The notes beneath the pieces are model-generated. The model saw only the letters and a program-made list of their open reading frames with translations, did not search any database and was not told where the DNA came from. DNA of 62,163 nucleotides from Acidovorax sp. NO-1 (GTDB taxonomy: Bacteria; Pseudomonadota; Gammaproteobacteria; Burkholderiales; Burkholderiaceae_C): positions 1-62,163 of the forward strand of contig NZ_AGTS01000094.1 in assembly GCF_000238595.1 (NCBI RefSeq), written 5' to 3'. The position numbers and the translations under genes were made by a program. This document shows, in pieces, positions 51,492 through 60,117 of the stretch. Within the stretch, counting starts at the first letter, position 1. Every line of letters starts with the position of its first letter.

Positions 51492-51657
51492 TGGCCAGCA
51501 CCCGGGCAAAGGTCTGCGTTTCGGACTTTGCCCCCGGCAGCATCACCGACACCAGATCCGCCGCGCGCAGCACCCGCAGCTTGTCGATGTTGGCTTCCTG
51601 GTCCACGGTGAGCGGAAGCTGTGACTGCGCGATTTCTCGAAGGTATTCAAACGGCAT
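51439..51657 (-). CDS. Small hypothetical protein with winged-helix-like end
   Basis: This 72-residue protein (MPFEYLREIAQSQLPLTVDQ, EANIDKLRVLRAADLVSVML, LAITPKGRKVLAQELDRSL) has an AGGAGATACGAC site before ATG 51657. Its end, ARVLAITPKGRKVLAQEL, resembles the wing and last helix of small MarR/PadR-like winged-helix proteins, suggesting DNA binding; this is weak. The gap from 51658 to 51896 (239 bases) shows no gene. Confidence 0.6.
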   Translation of the reverse strand: MPFEYLREIAQSQLPLTVDQEANIDKLRVLRAADLVSVMLPGAKSETQTFARVLAITPKGRKVLAQELDRSL

Positions 51658-51896
51658 GTCGTATCTCCTGCAGGCATATCCGAAATCGCATTGTGGTGAG
51701 CGACGTAGTCATTCTCGGTAACAAATACGCAATTCCACACCCCCGACAGGGAAGTAAGCGCGACAAGGGGGCGGGTGCGCCATGCATCGCCGTAGGAGCA
51801 AGCCCACGCAGGCAAGGGCTTCGGCCCGATGCCGGAAGGACGATGGTGCGGCCATCCTAGGGATGTCTGCCATGTCGGCACCTTATCCCCCCTTTT

Positions 51897-53402
51897 ATGT
51901 CTGCCCTACTCAAAGCACCATCCGTCACGTCTACCCTTCCGCGCGAGCCGGGCGCTGCCCCAAGCGCCAATCCGGATGCCTTCCGATCGCTGTACGAGCC
52001 CCTTGCCAATGGCATACCCGGCGGGCAAGAGCGTGCTGCTGCAGCTGACTTCCTGCGGGATGCCTTGCGGGATACGGCCAACGGGGCCGACGAGCTGCCC
52101 GCCACTGGCGCCAGCCTGGTGGACTGGATGGAAACCAACATGCGCTCTGTGCATGGGCAGTACCAGAACTACCTGCAAGCGCGCCACGGTGGTGCGCCGC
52201 GCAGGTACTTCACCAACCGCGCCCACGCGCTGTACTTTCTGCGCCAGGTGGCTCCGACCAAACTGGTGGACGGCGCCTGGCTCTACGGTCTGTGCGCCTA
52301 TGCCGACAACCCGCGCCTGTCCGACCTGGTGCTGACGTACCTGGAAGAGCTGGGCAACGGCGATGCCGACAAGAACCATGTAACGCTGTACCGCGGCCTG
52401 CTGGCCCGTTATGGACTGGACCCGCTGGATGGAGTGCCCGATACGCACTACCAGCAAGGCCTCATCCAGCTGGCGCTGGGCTGGAACGCGCAGGAGTTTC
52501 TGCCCGAAATCGTGGGCTTCAACCTGGCCTACGAACAGCTGCCGCTGCACCTGCTGATCACGGCCTACGAACTCAATGAGCTGGGCATCGACCCGTATTA
52601 CTTCACGCTGCATGTGACCGTGGACAACGCCGACACCGGCCACGCACGGCGCGCTTGCCAGGCAGCCATCGACGCCGCGCCGCGCATGGACGACGGCGGC
52701 GAATACTGGCGCCGCGTGCGCGCCGGCGCCCGCCTGGGTGACGTGGGCGTGGGTACGCTCGATGTCATCCGCAGCTTCGACATTGACCAGGAAGTCGTGC
52801 GCATCTTTGCGCAGAAGGCGCCCGCCGGGCATGGCGCCCATTCCGACTTCTGCAAAGTGGCCGGCCGCAAGGTCAACGACTGGCTGGCGGACCCGCAGGA
52901 GGTCCCGGCATTCCTGGCAGCCCTGGAGCAGGCAGGCTGGATCAGGAAAAACCAGCCCGCCACCGAAAGCCGGTTCTGGAACCTGCTGCAGGGAGACCGC
53001 GCGGAGATGTTTGGTGTGTTTTCTCCGTACGAGTTGCAGGTGATACACGACTGGTTGCGTGGCGACGCCAGCGCCGACGGGGCCGCCTTTGAGGCAGCGG
53101 CTGGCGCCCACGGCACCGATGGCCTGCCGCAATTGCCGCGCCGGCCGGTGAGCTTTCGCGTGGCCGAACGGCTGCGGCAAGCGCGCGCGGGGCGCAGCGG
53201 CACTGCCGGCTCTGCCGCCCCTGCGGGCAGCACGTCGCAGTGGCTGGATACCGACCTGTCGCTGTTGCGTGAGCGGCTTCCCACCCTTGCACCCGCCGAG
53301 CAGCGCGACCTGCTGGTGCGCGCCATGTCTCCCGCCCTGCACTGGACGCCTGCGGGCCTGGTGGCAACCCAGGCGTTTGTCGAGCGCACTTACAGCGTGT
53401 GA
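51897..53402 (+). CDS. Haem-oxygenase-like iron-containing redox enzyme family protein
   Basis: This 501-residue protein has a central haem-oxygenase-like all-helical domain of the HDO (di-iron oxidase/oxygenase) type. Candidate metal ligands are the Glu/His of LEELGNGDADKNHVTLYRG, Glu in FNLAYEQLPLHLLI and HVTVDNADTGHARR (His, Asp, His). HDO enzymes cleave or oxidise small amines and fatty acids; the substrate here is unknown. About 130 residues after the domain are Ala/Gly-rich and poorly conserved-looking. It lies 139 bases before ku on the same strand; a shared function is not shown. Confidence 0.75.
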   Translation: MSALLKAPSVTSTLPREPGAAPSANPDAFRSLYEPLANGIPGGQERAAAADFLRDALRDTANGADELPATGASLVDWMETNMRSVHGQYQNYLQARHGGAPRRYFTNRAHALYFLRQVAPTKLVDGAWLYGLCAYADNPRLSDLVLTYLEELGNGDADKNHVTLYRGLLARYGLDPLDGVPDTHYQQGLIQLALGWNAQEFLPEIVGFNLAYEQLPLHLLITAYELNELGIDPYYFTLHVTVDNADTGHARRACQAAIDAAPRMDDGGEYWRRVRAGARLGDVGVGTLDVIRSFDIDQEVVRIFAQKAPAGHGAHSDFCKVAGRKVNDWLADPQEVPAFLAALEQAGWIRKNQPATESRFWNLLQGDRAEMFGVFSPYELQVIHDWLRGDASADGAAFEAAAGAHGTDGLPQLPRRPVSFRVAERLRQARAGRSGTAGSAAPAGSTSQWLDTDLSLLRERLPTLAPAEQRDLLVRAMSPALHWTPAGLVATQAFVERTYSV

Positions 53403-53541
53403 CCAGCGTGTGAGCAGCGGGTGTTCACGGGGGTCTGCATGGCCCTACCGCGTGCCTTGAGCTTGTCCTACACCAAGCCTGCTGCGCCGGCACTACCTTG
53501 GAGCCTCCCTCCGTCAACTCCTTTGAATCGAGAGCGTCGCC

Positions 53542-54567
53542 ATGGCAGACACCTCAGGCCAAGCACCCACGTCCACGCGCACGATGTGGAAAGGCGCCAT
53601 CAGCTTCGGGCTGGTGCACATTCCCGTCGGCCTGTATTCGGCCACCACCAGCTCGGGCATCGACTTCGACTGGCTGGACAAGCGCTCCATGCAGCCGGTG
53701 GGCTACAAGCGCGTCAACAAGGTCACCGGCAAGGAGATTGCCAGCAGCGACATCGTGAAGGGCGTCGAGTACGAAGATGGCCGCTACGTGGTGCTTACGC
53801 CCGAAGAAATTGCCGCGGCGTTCCCGAAGGTGACGAAGACCATTGAGATCGAAGCGTTTCTGGACGCCGACGAAATTCCGTTTGTGTACCTGGAGCGGCC
53901 CTACTACACCGCACCGCTCAAGCGCGGTGAAAAGGTGTACGCACTGTTGCGCGAAGCGCTGCGCAATACCAACAAGGTGGGGGTGGCCAAGGTGGTCATA
54001 CAGACCAAGCAGCACCTGGCTGTGCTGATTCCGTGCGGGCGGGCGCTGATCCTGAACCTGCTGCGCTGGGGCGGCGAGATCCGCTCGTTCGAGCAGCTGA
54101 ACCTGCCGCCACTGGATGCCAAGGCCGCAGGCATCAAAGACGCCGAGATGACCATGGCCGTGCAGCTGATCGAGGACATGACGCAAAAGTGGGACGCTGA
54201 CAACTTCCGCAACTCGTTTGCTGACCAGATCCACGAGCTGGTGGAACGCAAGGCGCAGGCGGGCGACATCGCCGATGTTGCCAAAGTGGAAAGCGGCCCC
54301 ACGGTATCTGCCGGCGCCGAGGTGCTCGATCTCACCGCTCTGCTCAAACGCAGTCTGGAAGGCAAGGGTCCACGCCCTGCCGACAAGCCCGCCAGCGGCG
54401 CAGCAGCAAGGGGCAAAGGCACCGTGACCCGGCTTCCAGCCACCCCCGCCAAAAAGCCTGCCGCCAAAAAAGCGGCTGCCCAAAAGCCCGCCGCTGCCGC
54501 CAAAAGCACTCCGGCCGCCCGGGCCACCAGGCCCACCGCCAAAAAACCCGCACGCCGCGCGGCCTGA
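53542..54567 (+). CDS. ku: Ku protein (non-homologous end joining)
   Basis: This 341-residue bacterial Ku forms a homodimer ring on DNA ends and recruits LigD. The core starts RTMWKGAISFGLVHIPVGLY and contains VKGVEYEDGRYVVLTPEEI, YYTAPLKRGEKVYALLREAL and MTQKWDADNFRNSFADQIHE. From about residue 270 there is a Lys/Ala/Pro-rich tail (AKKPAAKKAAAQKPAAAAKS) like histone H1; such extended tails in other bacterial Ku proteins affect DNA binding and threading. ligD starts six bases after the stop, so they form an operon. Confidence 0.96.
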   Translation: MADTSGQAPTSTRTMWKGAISFGLVHIPVGLYSATTSSGIDFDWLDKRSMQPVGYKRVNKVTGKEIASSDIVKGVEYEDGRYVVLTPEEIAAAFPKVTKTIEIEAFLDADEIPFVYLERPYYTAPLKRGEKVYALLREALRNTNKVGVAKVVIQTKQHLAVLIPCGRALILNLLRWGGEIRSFEQLNLPPLDAKAAGIKDAEMTMAVQLIEDMTQKWDADNFRNSFADQIHELVERKAQAGDIADVAKVESGPTVSAGAEVLDLTALLKRSLEGKGPRPADKPASGAAARGKGTVTRLPATPAKKPAAKKAAAQKPAAAAKSTPAARATRPTAKKPARRAA

Positions 54568-54573
54568 CACACC

Positions 54574-57201
54574 ATGGCCGACACCACCGATGCGCTCGCC
54601 CCCTACAAAAAGAAGCGCAACTTCAGTGTGACGCCCGAGCCAGCCGAGGGCGGCACGCCCGGTGTGGAGGCGCTGCAATACGTCATCCAGAAACACTGGG
54701 CCAGCCGCCTGCACTACGACCTGCGACTGGAGATCGATGGAACCATGAAGAGCTGGGCGGTGCCCAAGGGCCCCAGCTTGGACCCGGCCGACAAACGCAT
54801 GGCGGTGCAGGTGGAAGACCACCCCATTTCGTACAACAGCTTTGAGGGGCAGATACCGCCCAAGCAATACGGCGCAGGGCGCGTGATCATCTGGGACCGC
54901 GGCTACTGGCAACCCGTGGGTGACGCGGCCGAGGGCTACCGGGCGGGCAAGCTCAAGTTCGTTCTGCACGGGCACAAGCTGCAGGGGCACTGGACCCTGG
55001 TGCGCATGCACGGCCGTGGCGACGAGCGCCAGCCGCCCTGGCTGCTCATCAAGGAACGCGACGGGCTGGAGCGCCCGGCTGCGGAGTTCAGTGTGGTGGA
55101 CGAGATGCCCGACAGCGTCACTGACCTTGCGCCACTGTTGCCCCCCTCCCCGCCCGGGAACGCACAGCCCGCAGCTCCGCACGCGCCAGCCCAACCGGCC
55201 CGCTCCGGGCATGCAGAGCGCAACGGACGTGTCGGACGTGCCGAGCGCAAGGCACCGCATGCCGCCCTGCCCGATGCGCTCTCTCCCCAGCTGGCCAGCT
55301 TGGTAGAAGGCCCGCCTGCGGACACCAGCGACTGGATCTGGGAGCTGAAGTTTGATGGCTACCGCCTGATGGCTCGGGTGGAGGCTGGCAAGGCGCAGCT
55401 TTTTACCCGCAATGGCAACGACTGGACCGCGAAAATGCCGCGCCTGGCCGAAGCCGTGGCCAGCCTGCCACTCGAATCCGGCTGGATCGATGGCGAGGTG
55501 CTGATGCCTGATGCGCACGGCATTCCGGATTTTCAGGCGCTGCAGAATGCCTTCGATGGCGAGGCGACGGAGGCGCTGGTGTTGTACGTGTTCGACCTGC
55601 CGTTCGCCAACGGGCAAGACCTGCGCAGCCTGCCGCTGGTGGAGCGCAGAGCGCGTCTTGAGGCCATTGCCAACGCAGCCACCACCGACCGCGTCCGTTT
55701 CAGCGAAGCGTTTGAAGCCTTGCCATCAGACCTGATTGCATCGGCCTGCCAGCTCGGGTTTGAAGGTGTGATGGGAAAGCGCAGGAACAGTGCCTACCTG
55801 TCACGCCGCAGCAATGACTGGATCAAGCTCAAATGCAGCCACCGCCAGGAGTTCGTGATCGGCGGGTACACCGACCCTCAGGGCTCCCGCACGGGCCTGG
55901 GGTCGCTGCTGCTGGGGGTGCATGACGCAGATGGCAGCCTGCGCTACACGGGCAACGTGGGCACCGGGTTCAGCCAGAAGCAGCTGGCCGCACTGCACGC
56001 ACAGCTGCAAAAGCTCAAGGCATCCCGTAGCCCGTTTGCCCACCCCGAAGCCATCGACAAAAATCCGCACTGGGTGAAGCCACAGCTGATCGCTGAGGTG
56101 TCGTTTGCAGAATGGACGCAGGAGGGGCGCATACGCCACGCCGTGTTCAAGGGCCTGCGCAGCGACAAGCCACCCCGTGACATCCGCCAGGAAAAGCCCC
56201 AGCCCATGCGCAAGAAGACTTCTTCGGCGACAGCCTCCAGCGCCACCGATGCTGCGCAATCCGCGAATTCAGACGCGCCCGCCAAATCTTCATCCGCGCC
56301 CGTGGGCAGCGTGCGGGTGTCGAGCGCAGACCGCGTGATCGACCCCACCACCGGCCTTACCAAGATGGATCTGGTGCGCTACTACGCCACCGTGGCGCCG
56401 CTGTTGATGCCGCACCTGAAAGCCCGTCCCACTTCGCTGGTGCGTGCGCCGGAGGGGGTGGAAGGTGAGCTGTTCTTTCAAAAGCACTGGGATGTGGGGC
56501 GCGTGAAGGGCGTCCAGGGCATCAGGGAGCTTGCGCAAGCGCTGTACCCGGCCCACCCGCCGCTGCTGGAGGTGGCCAACCCCGAGGGGCTGCTGTCGGC
56601 AGCGCAGATGAACACGGTGGAGTTTCACACCTGGAACGCCCGCAAGGACAAGATAGACCGCCCCGACCGCCTCACCTTTGACCTGGACCCTGGCGAGGGC
56701 GTGCCGTGGGAGCACGTGCAGGAGGCCGCCACCCTGGTGCGCCTGATGCTGACCGAACTGGGCTTGCCCGCCTTCCTGAAGACCAGCGGCGGCAAGGGCC
56801 TGCACATCGTCGTGCCCATCAAGCGGCTGCACGACTGGGACACGGTCAAAGGCTTCAGCCACGAGGTCGTTCAGCACCTGGCCCGCACCATCCCCCAACG
56901 CTTTGTGGCCAAGAGCGGGCCCAAAAACCGCGTGGGCAAGATCTTTGCCGACTACCTGCGCAACGGCCTGGGTGCCACCACCGCCACCGCCTGGACAGCC
57001 CGCGCCCGCCCGGGCATGGGCGTGTCGGTCCCCGTGGCCTGGGACGAGCTCACCAAGATCACCAGCGGCGCGCACTGGACGGTGCCATCCGTGGGACGCC
57101 GGCTGCGCACCGGCAACGGCCCCTGGCACGGCTATGACCAGGCGGCGGTGTCGTTGACCGCGGCGATCAAGGCGCTCGGGCGGGCTGGATGGACTGAGTG
57201 A
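54574..57201 (+). CDS. ligD: Multifunctional DNA ligase D
   Basis: This 875-residue enzyme repairs double-strand breaks with Ku. Domain order is phosphoesterase, ligase, polymerase, as in Pseudomonas LigD. The phosphoesterase (about 30-190) has HYDLRLE (His47, Asp49) and EDHPISY (His83). The ligase has the lysine nucleophile Lys259 in ELKFDGYR and the OB fold ending near 530. The polymerase (about 590-875) has the catalytic DxD in TFDLDPGEG, then KTSGGKGLHIVVPI. Low-complexity linkers rich in Ala/Pro/Ser join the domains. Confidence 0.97.
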   Translation: MADTTDALAPYKKKRNFSVTPEPAEGGTPGVEALQYVIQKHWASRLHYDLRLEIDGTMKSWAVPKGPSLDPADKRMAVQVEDHPISYNSFEGQIPPKQYGAGRVIIWDRGYWQPVGDAAEGYRAGKLKFVLHGHKLQGHWTLVRMHGRGDERQPPWLLIKERDGLERPAAEFSVVDEMPDSVTDLAPLLPPSPPGNAQPAAPHAPAQPARSGHAERNGRVGRAERKAPHAALPDALSPQLASLVEGPPADTSDWIWELKFDGYRLMARVEAGKAQLFTRNGNDWTAKMPRLAEAVASLPLESGWIDGEVLMPDAHGIPDFQALQNAFDGEATEALVLYVFDLPFANGQDLRSLPLVERRARLEAIANAATTDRVRFSEAFEALPSDLIASACQLGFEGVMGKRRNSAYLSRRSNDWIKLKCSHRQEFVIGGYTDPQGSRTGLGSLLLGVHDADGSLRYTGNVGTGFSQKQLAALHAQLQKLKASRSPFAHPEAIDKNPHWVKPQLIAEVSFAEWTQEGRIRHAVFKGLRSDKPPRDIRQEKPQPMRKKTSSATASSATDAAQSANSDAPAKSSSAPVGSVRVSSADRVIDPTTGLTKMDLVRYYATVAPLLMPHLKARPTSLVRAPEGVEGELFFQKHWDVGRVKGVQGIRELAQALYPAHPPLLEVANPEGLLSAAQMNTVEFHTWNARKDKIDRPDRLTFDLDPGEGVPWEHVQEAATLVRLMLTELGLPAFLKTSGGKGLHIVVPIKRLHDWDTVKGFSHEVVQHLARTIPQRFVAKSGPKNRVGKIFADYLRNGLGATTATAWTARARPGMGVSVPVAWDELTKITSGAHWTVPSVGRRLRTGNGPWHGYDQAAVSLTAAIKALGRAGWTE

Positions 57202-57351
57202 CTGAGGACTGACCGGCTGACAGCATCATTCTTGAGTCAGCCCGATTGAACTTGAAACACCTGGTCGGGCTGAGTCCGTCGAAGCCTCGCGCGGCGCTTC
57301 CGGTACGCCGGGTGAACGAACCGTGTGAGACAAGTCACGGCCTGCACCATC

Positions 57352-57413
57352 ATTCAAAAAGAATAGCTGCCAGCGCTTACCCAGTAAGCGGTAGCGCCCT
57401 ATTTTTTTCAAAT
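57352..57413 (+). repeat. Interspersed palindromic element, copy 8
   Basis: GAATAGCTGCCAGCGCTTAC, then CCAGTAAGCGGTAGCGCCC and TATTTTTTTC. It lies in the 230-base gap between ligD and the convergent clpP-like gene; the rest of that gap shows no gene. Confidence 0.85.
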
Positions 57414-57431
57414 TCTGGGCGCTGCGTGCAT

Positions 57432-58028
57432 TCACGCAGCCCGCAGCTCCGTCTTGCGTTCGATGATGCGCGACACCAGCCCGTAGTCCACCGCCTCCTC
57501 GGCAGACAACCACCGATCGCGTTCAATATCCAGCAACACCTCCTCCATCGACCTGCCGGTCTCGCGCGCGATGGTGCGGGCAATGCGTTCGCGGGCTCTA
57601 ACGATCTCGCGGGCCTGGATGGCGATGTCGCTGGCCGGGCCGCCAGAGCCGCCGCTGGGCTGGTGAATCAGAAAGCGCGTGTTGGGCAGGCAGTAGCGCC
57701 GCTCGCGGGGCACCGACAGGTACAGGTGCGTGGCGGCGCTGCCCACCCAGCCGGTGCCGATCATGTTGACCGGCGCAGCGATGAACCGCACCACGTCGTG
57801 GATGGCGTCGCCAGACTCCAGGTGCCCGCCGGGTGAGCTGACCAGAATGTCGATGGGGTCGGCGCTGTCGGCGTCCAGCGCGATCAGGCGGCGCGTGACA
57901 TCCGCTGCGGTCACGTCCGTCACGGTGCCAAAGATCAGCAAGGTACGTGCCTTGAAGGCTTTTTCCTCCAGGTAGGAGGTGCGCGGCTCGGTGGCGCTGG
58001 ATGGCGTGGGAGTTTCTGGGTTGTCCAT
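57432..58028 (-). CDS. ClpP-like protease subunit
   Basis: This 198-residue protein has the ClpP fold: ILVSSPGGHLESGDAIHDVV, the nucleophile region GTGWVGSAATHLYLSV (Ser in GSAA, in place of the usual GQAASM), RFLIHQPSGGSGGPASDIAI with the catalytic histidine and IERDRWLSAEEAVDYGLVSR with the candidate aspartate. It is thus a divergent paralogue rather than the main ClpP; clpX is absent nearby. Such paralogues may form mixed rings or have special substrates. It begins MDNPETPTPSSATEPRTSYL, which is longer at the N terminus than housekeeping ClpP. Confidence 0.85.
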   Translation of the reverse strand: MDNPETPTPSSATEPRTSYLEEKAFKARTLLIFGTVTDVTAADVTRRLIALDADSADPIDILVSSPGGHLESGDAIHDVVRFIAAPVNMIGTGWVGSAATHLYLSVPRERRYCLPNTRFLIHQPSGGSGGPASDIAIQAREIVRARERIARTIARETGRSMEEVLLDIERDRWLSAEEAVDYGLVSRIIERKTELRAA

Positions 58029-58143
58029 GGTTCAGGTCCTTGCATGTGAACTGCCATGACGAATGACGCACGGGTTTGGTGACATCGGGCCCATGATCTG
58101 ACCCGTGATCACGGTGGCCATCAGGCTATGGCAAGATTTCGGA

Positions 58144-58947
58144 ATGCAAGACAACCAACTGCTGGCCCTCCTCGACAGTGACCGTCGCCGTCTGGTGCGT
58201 GCCGCCGCCCGCCTGCTGGGCCCCGCAGACGCCGAAGACGCCGTGCAGGACGCCTATGTCCGCGCGCTGGAGGCCGACGCGCTGGAGCTGAACGCAGCGC
58301 AAGCCTGGCTGCTGACGGTGGTGCGCAATCTGGCCATCGACCGTCTGCGCAGGCAGCAGTGGATGCAGCACTGGGTGACGGGCGTGACCGACAACGCGAC
58401 CACCATTGCGGCATCACCTTCTGCCGAAGCAGACGCAGTGCTGGCCCAAGAAGCCCGCCACGCCCTGCGCATGCTGGCAGCCCACGTGGCCCCCGCGGAC
58501 GGCGCAGCCGTGCTGCTGCACGAGGTGTTCGAAGTCAGCCATGCCGAGCTAGCACAGGCCACCGGCCGCACTGAAGCCGCCAGCCGCCAGCAGTTGCGCC
58601 GGGCCCTGCTGCGGTTGCGGCAAGCGGGCAGCGTGCCAGTGCCCCACCCTGTGCGGGAACAGGATGCGAGCGAAGAAACCGCCCTGCGGATGTACGTGCA
58701 GTCCCTTCAGCTGCGGGACCCGCAAACGCTGTGGGCCATGCTGCGCCAGCCGCCGATCAGCGCCTTGGCTGCGGTGGGTTTCAACCCCTCGGCCACCAAA
58801 GCTGCAGCAGCCCCGCCCGTGACAACCTGCGGCGTTGTGCAGGTCGGCGGGCAGCTGGGCCTGGTGCTCACGCTGGACGGCGTCACGCTGTGTGTGGTGT
58901 CGCTGGGCGCGCATTCCGAGCGCGATGCGGAGGCTGTGGTGTTGTAA
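58144..58947 (+). CDS. ECF-type RNA polymerase sigma factor with C-terminal extension
   Basis: This 267-residue protein has sigma region 2 (DRRRLVRAAARLLGPADAED, AVQDAYVRALEADALEL, RNLAIDRLRRQQW) and a region-4 helix-turn-helix (LHEVFEVSHAELAQATGRTE, AASRQQLRRALLRL). About 90 residues follow (MYVQSLQLRDPQTLWAMLRQ to SERDAEAVVL), resembling the SnoaL-like tails of SigJ-type ECF sigma factors that replace an anti-sigma factor. No anti-sigma gene is adjacent. ATG 58144 is chosen by alignment with region 2. The serine-hydrolase gene follows after 34 bases. Confidence 0.82.
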   Translation: MQDNQLLALLDSDRRRLVRAAARLLGPADAEDAVQDAYVRALEADALELNAAQAWLLTVVRNLAIDRLRRQQWMQHWVTGVTDNATTIAASPSAEADAVLAQEARHALRMLAAHVAPADGAAVLLHEVFEVSHAELAQATGRTEAASRQQLRRALLRLRQAGSVPVPHPVREQDASEETALRMYVQSLQLRDPQTLWAMLRQPPISALAAVGFNPSATKAAAAPPVTTCGVVQVGGQLGLVLTLDGVTLCVVSLGAHSERDAEAVVL

Positions 58948-58981
58948 CTGCGGCGCCGCAGACCAACTCCTGCCGCACCCT

Positions 58982-60076
58982 ATGCAGACGACCCTGCGAG
59001 CAAGCGAGAAAGACAAAACGCCATTGCGCTCGGTTGCCGCCATCGCCCTTCTGTTCCTGTGGGCCAGCCAGGCCATGGCGGCTCCAGCGGAGGACACCCA
59101 CGTACCTTCAGCGCAATGGCAGCGCATCGCGTCACCAGAAGCCGTGGGCTGGTCCAGCGCAAAGCTGGCGCTGGCGCGCAAGCACTCCGAAAGACTCGAC
59201 ACTTCAGCCGTCATGCTGGTGCTCAACGGCCAGGTACTGGATGAGTGGGGCCGTACCGACGAGCGCTTCAACATCCACTCCATCCGCAAAAGCATTCTGA
59301 GCAGCCTGATGGGCGCTGCGGTGGCCAGTGGTCAGGTGCGGCTGGATGCCACGCTGGCCGAACTGGGTGTGGACGACAACGAGCCGGCACTGACCCCCTC
59401 TGAAAAACAGGCCACGGTGGCAGACCTGCTCAAGTCCCGCTCGGGCATCTACCACCCCGCCCTGTACGAAACGGCAGCAATGGCAGCAAAACGGCCTGCG
59501 CGCGGCAGCCACGCGCCGGGTTCGTTCTGGTACTACAACAACTGGGACTTCAACGCGCTGAACACCATTTACGAAGCGCGTACGAAGACCAGCATCTACA
59601 CCGCATTTGCCCACCAGCTGGCACAGCCGCTGCAGATGCAGGACTGGCGCGCGCAGGACGGCAGCTACCACACCGGCAAGGACTCCGTGCACGCCGCGTA
59701 CCCCATGCGCATGTCGGCACGCGACCTGGCCCGCTTCGGGCTGCTGTACCTGCGCGGTGGGCAATGGGCTGGCAAGCAGGTGGTGCCCGCCGACTGGGTG
59801 CGCCAGAGCCTTGAGCCTCATTCAGACACCGGGGTGGACGGAGGCTACGGGTACATGTGGTGGGTGTCGGTGGACGGGCGCCACCTGCCCTCCATCAAGG
59901 TGCCCGCAGGCACCTTCTCGGCGCAGGGGTACGGCGGGCACATGGTGGTGGTGGTGCCGGCGTACGACCTGGTGGTGGTGCACCGGGTGAATACCGACTT
60001 CTCCAGCAACGTGGTGAGCGATGCGCAGTTCGCCAGGCTGCTGGAGCTGATCCTCGGCGCGCGCATGGCGCAATAG
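58982..60076 (+). CDS. Exported serine hydrolase of the beta-lactamase/penicillin-binding family
   Basis: This 364-residue protein has a signal peptide (RSVAAIALLFLWASQAMA) and a class C beta-lactamase-like domain. The nucleophile motif SxxK is present as SIRK in NIHSIRKSIL, the second motif YxN-like in GSFWYYNNWDFN, and the third is the GYGGHM segment. Relatives include esterases, D-aminopeptidases and beta-lactamases; a true antibiotic-degrading role is not indicated. ATG 58982 starts the signal peptide. It follows the sigma-factor gene by 34 bases. Confidence 0.85.
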   Translation: MQTTLRASEKDKTPLRSVAAIALLFLWASQAMAAPAEDTHVPSAQWQRIASPEAVGWSSAKLALARKHSERLDTSAVMLVLNGQVLDEWGRTDERFNIHSIRKSILSSLMGAAVASGQVRLDATLAELGVDDNEPALTPSEKQATVADLLKSRSGIYHPALYETAAMAAKRPARGSHAPGSFWYYNNWDFNALNTIYEARTKTSIYTAFAHQLAQPLQMQDWRAQDGSYHTGKDSVHAAYPMRMSARDLARFGLLYLRGGQWAGKQVVPADWVRQSLEPHSDTGVDGGYGYMWWVSVDGRHLPSIKVPAGTFSAQGYGGHMVVVVPAYDLVVVHRVNTDFSSNVVSDAQFARLLELILGARMAQ

Positions 60077-60117
60077 CTTGCGCTTTCGCACTCCACCCTG
60101 CGTGGCCCCCTACCCGG

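Noticed and set aside
58982..60076. Calling the serine hydrolase an antibiotic-resistance beta-lactamase
   Set aside because: The motifs fit the broad family, but the third motif and context do not point to class C resistance enzymes.
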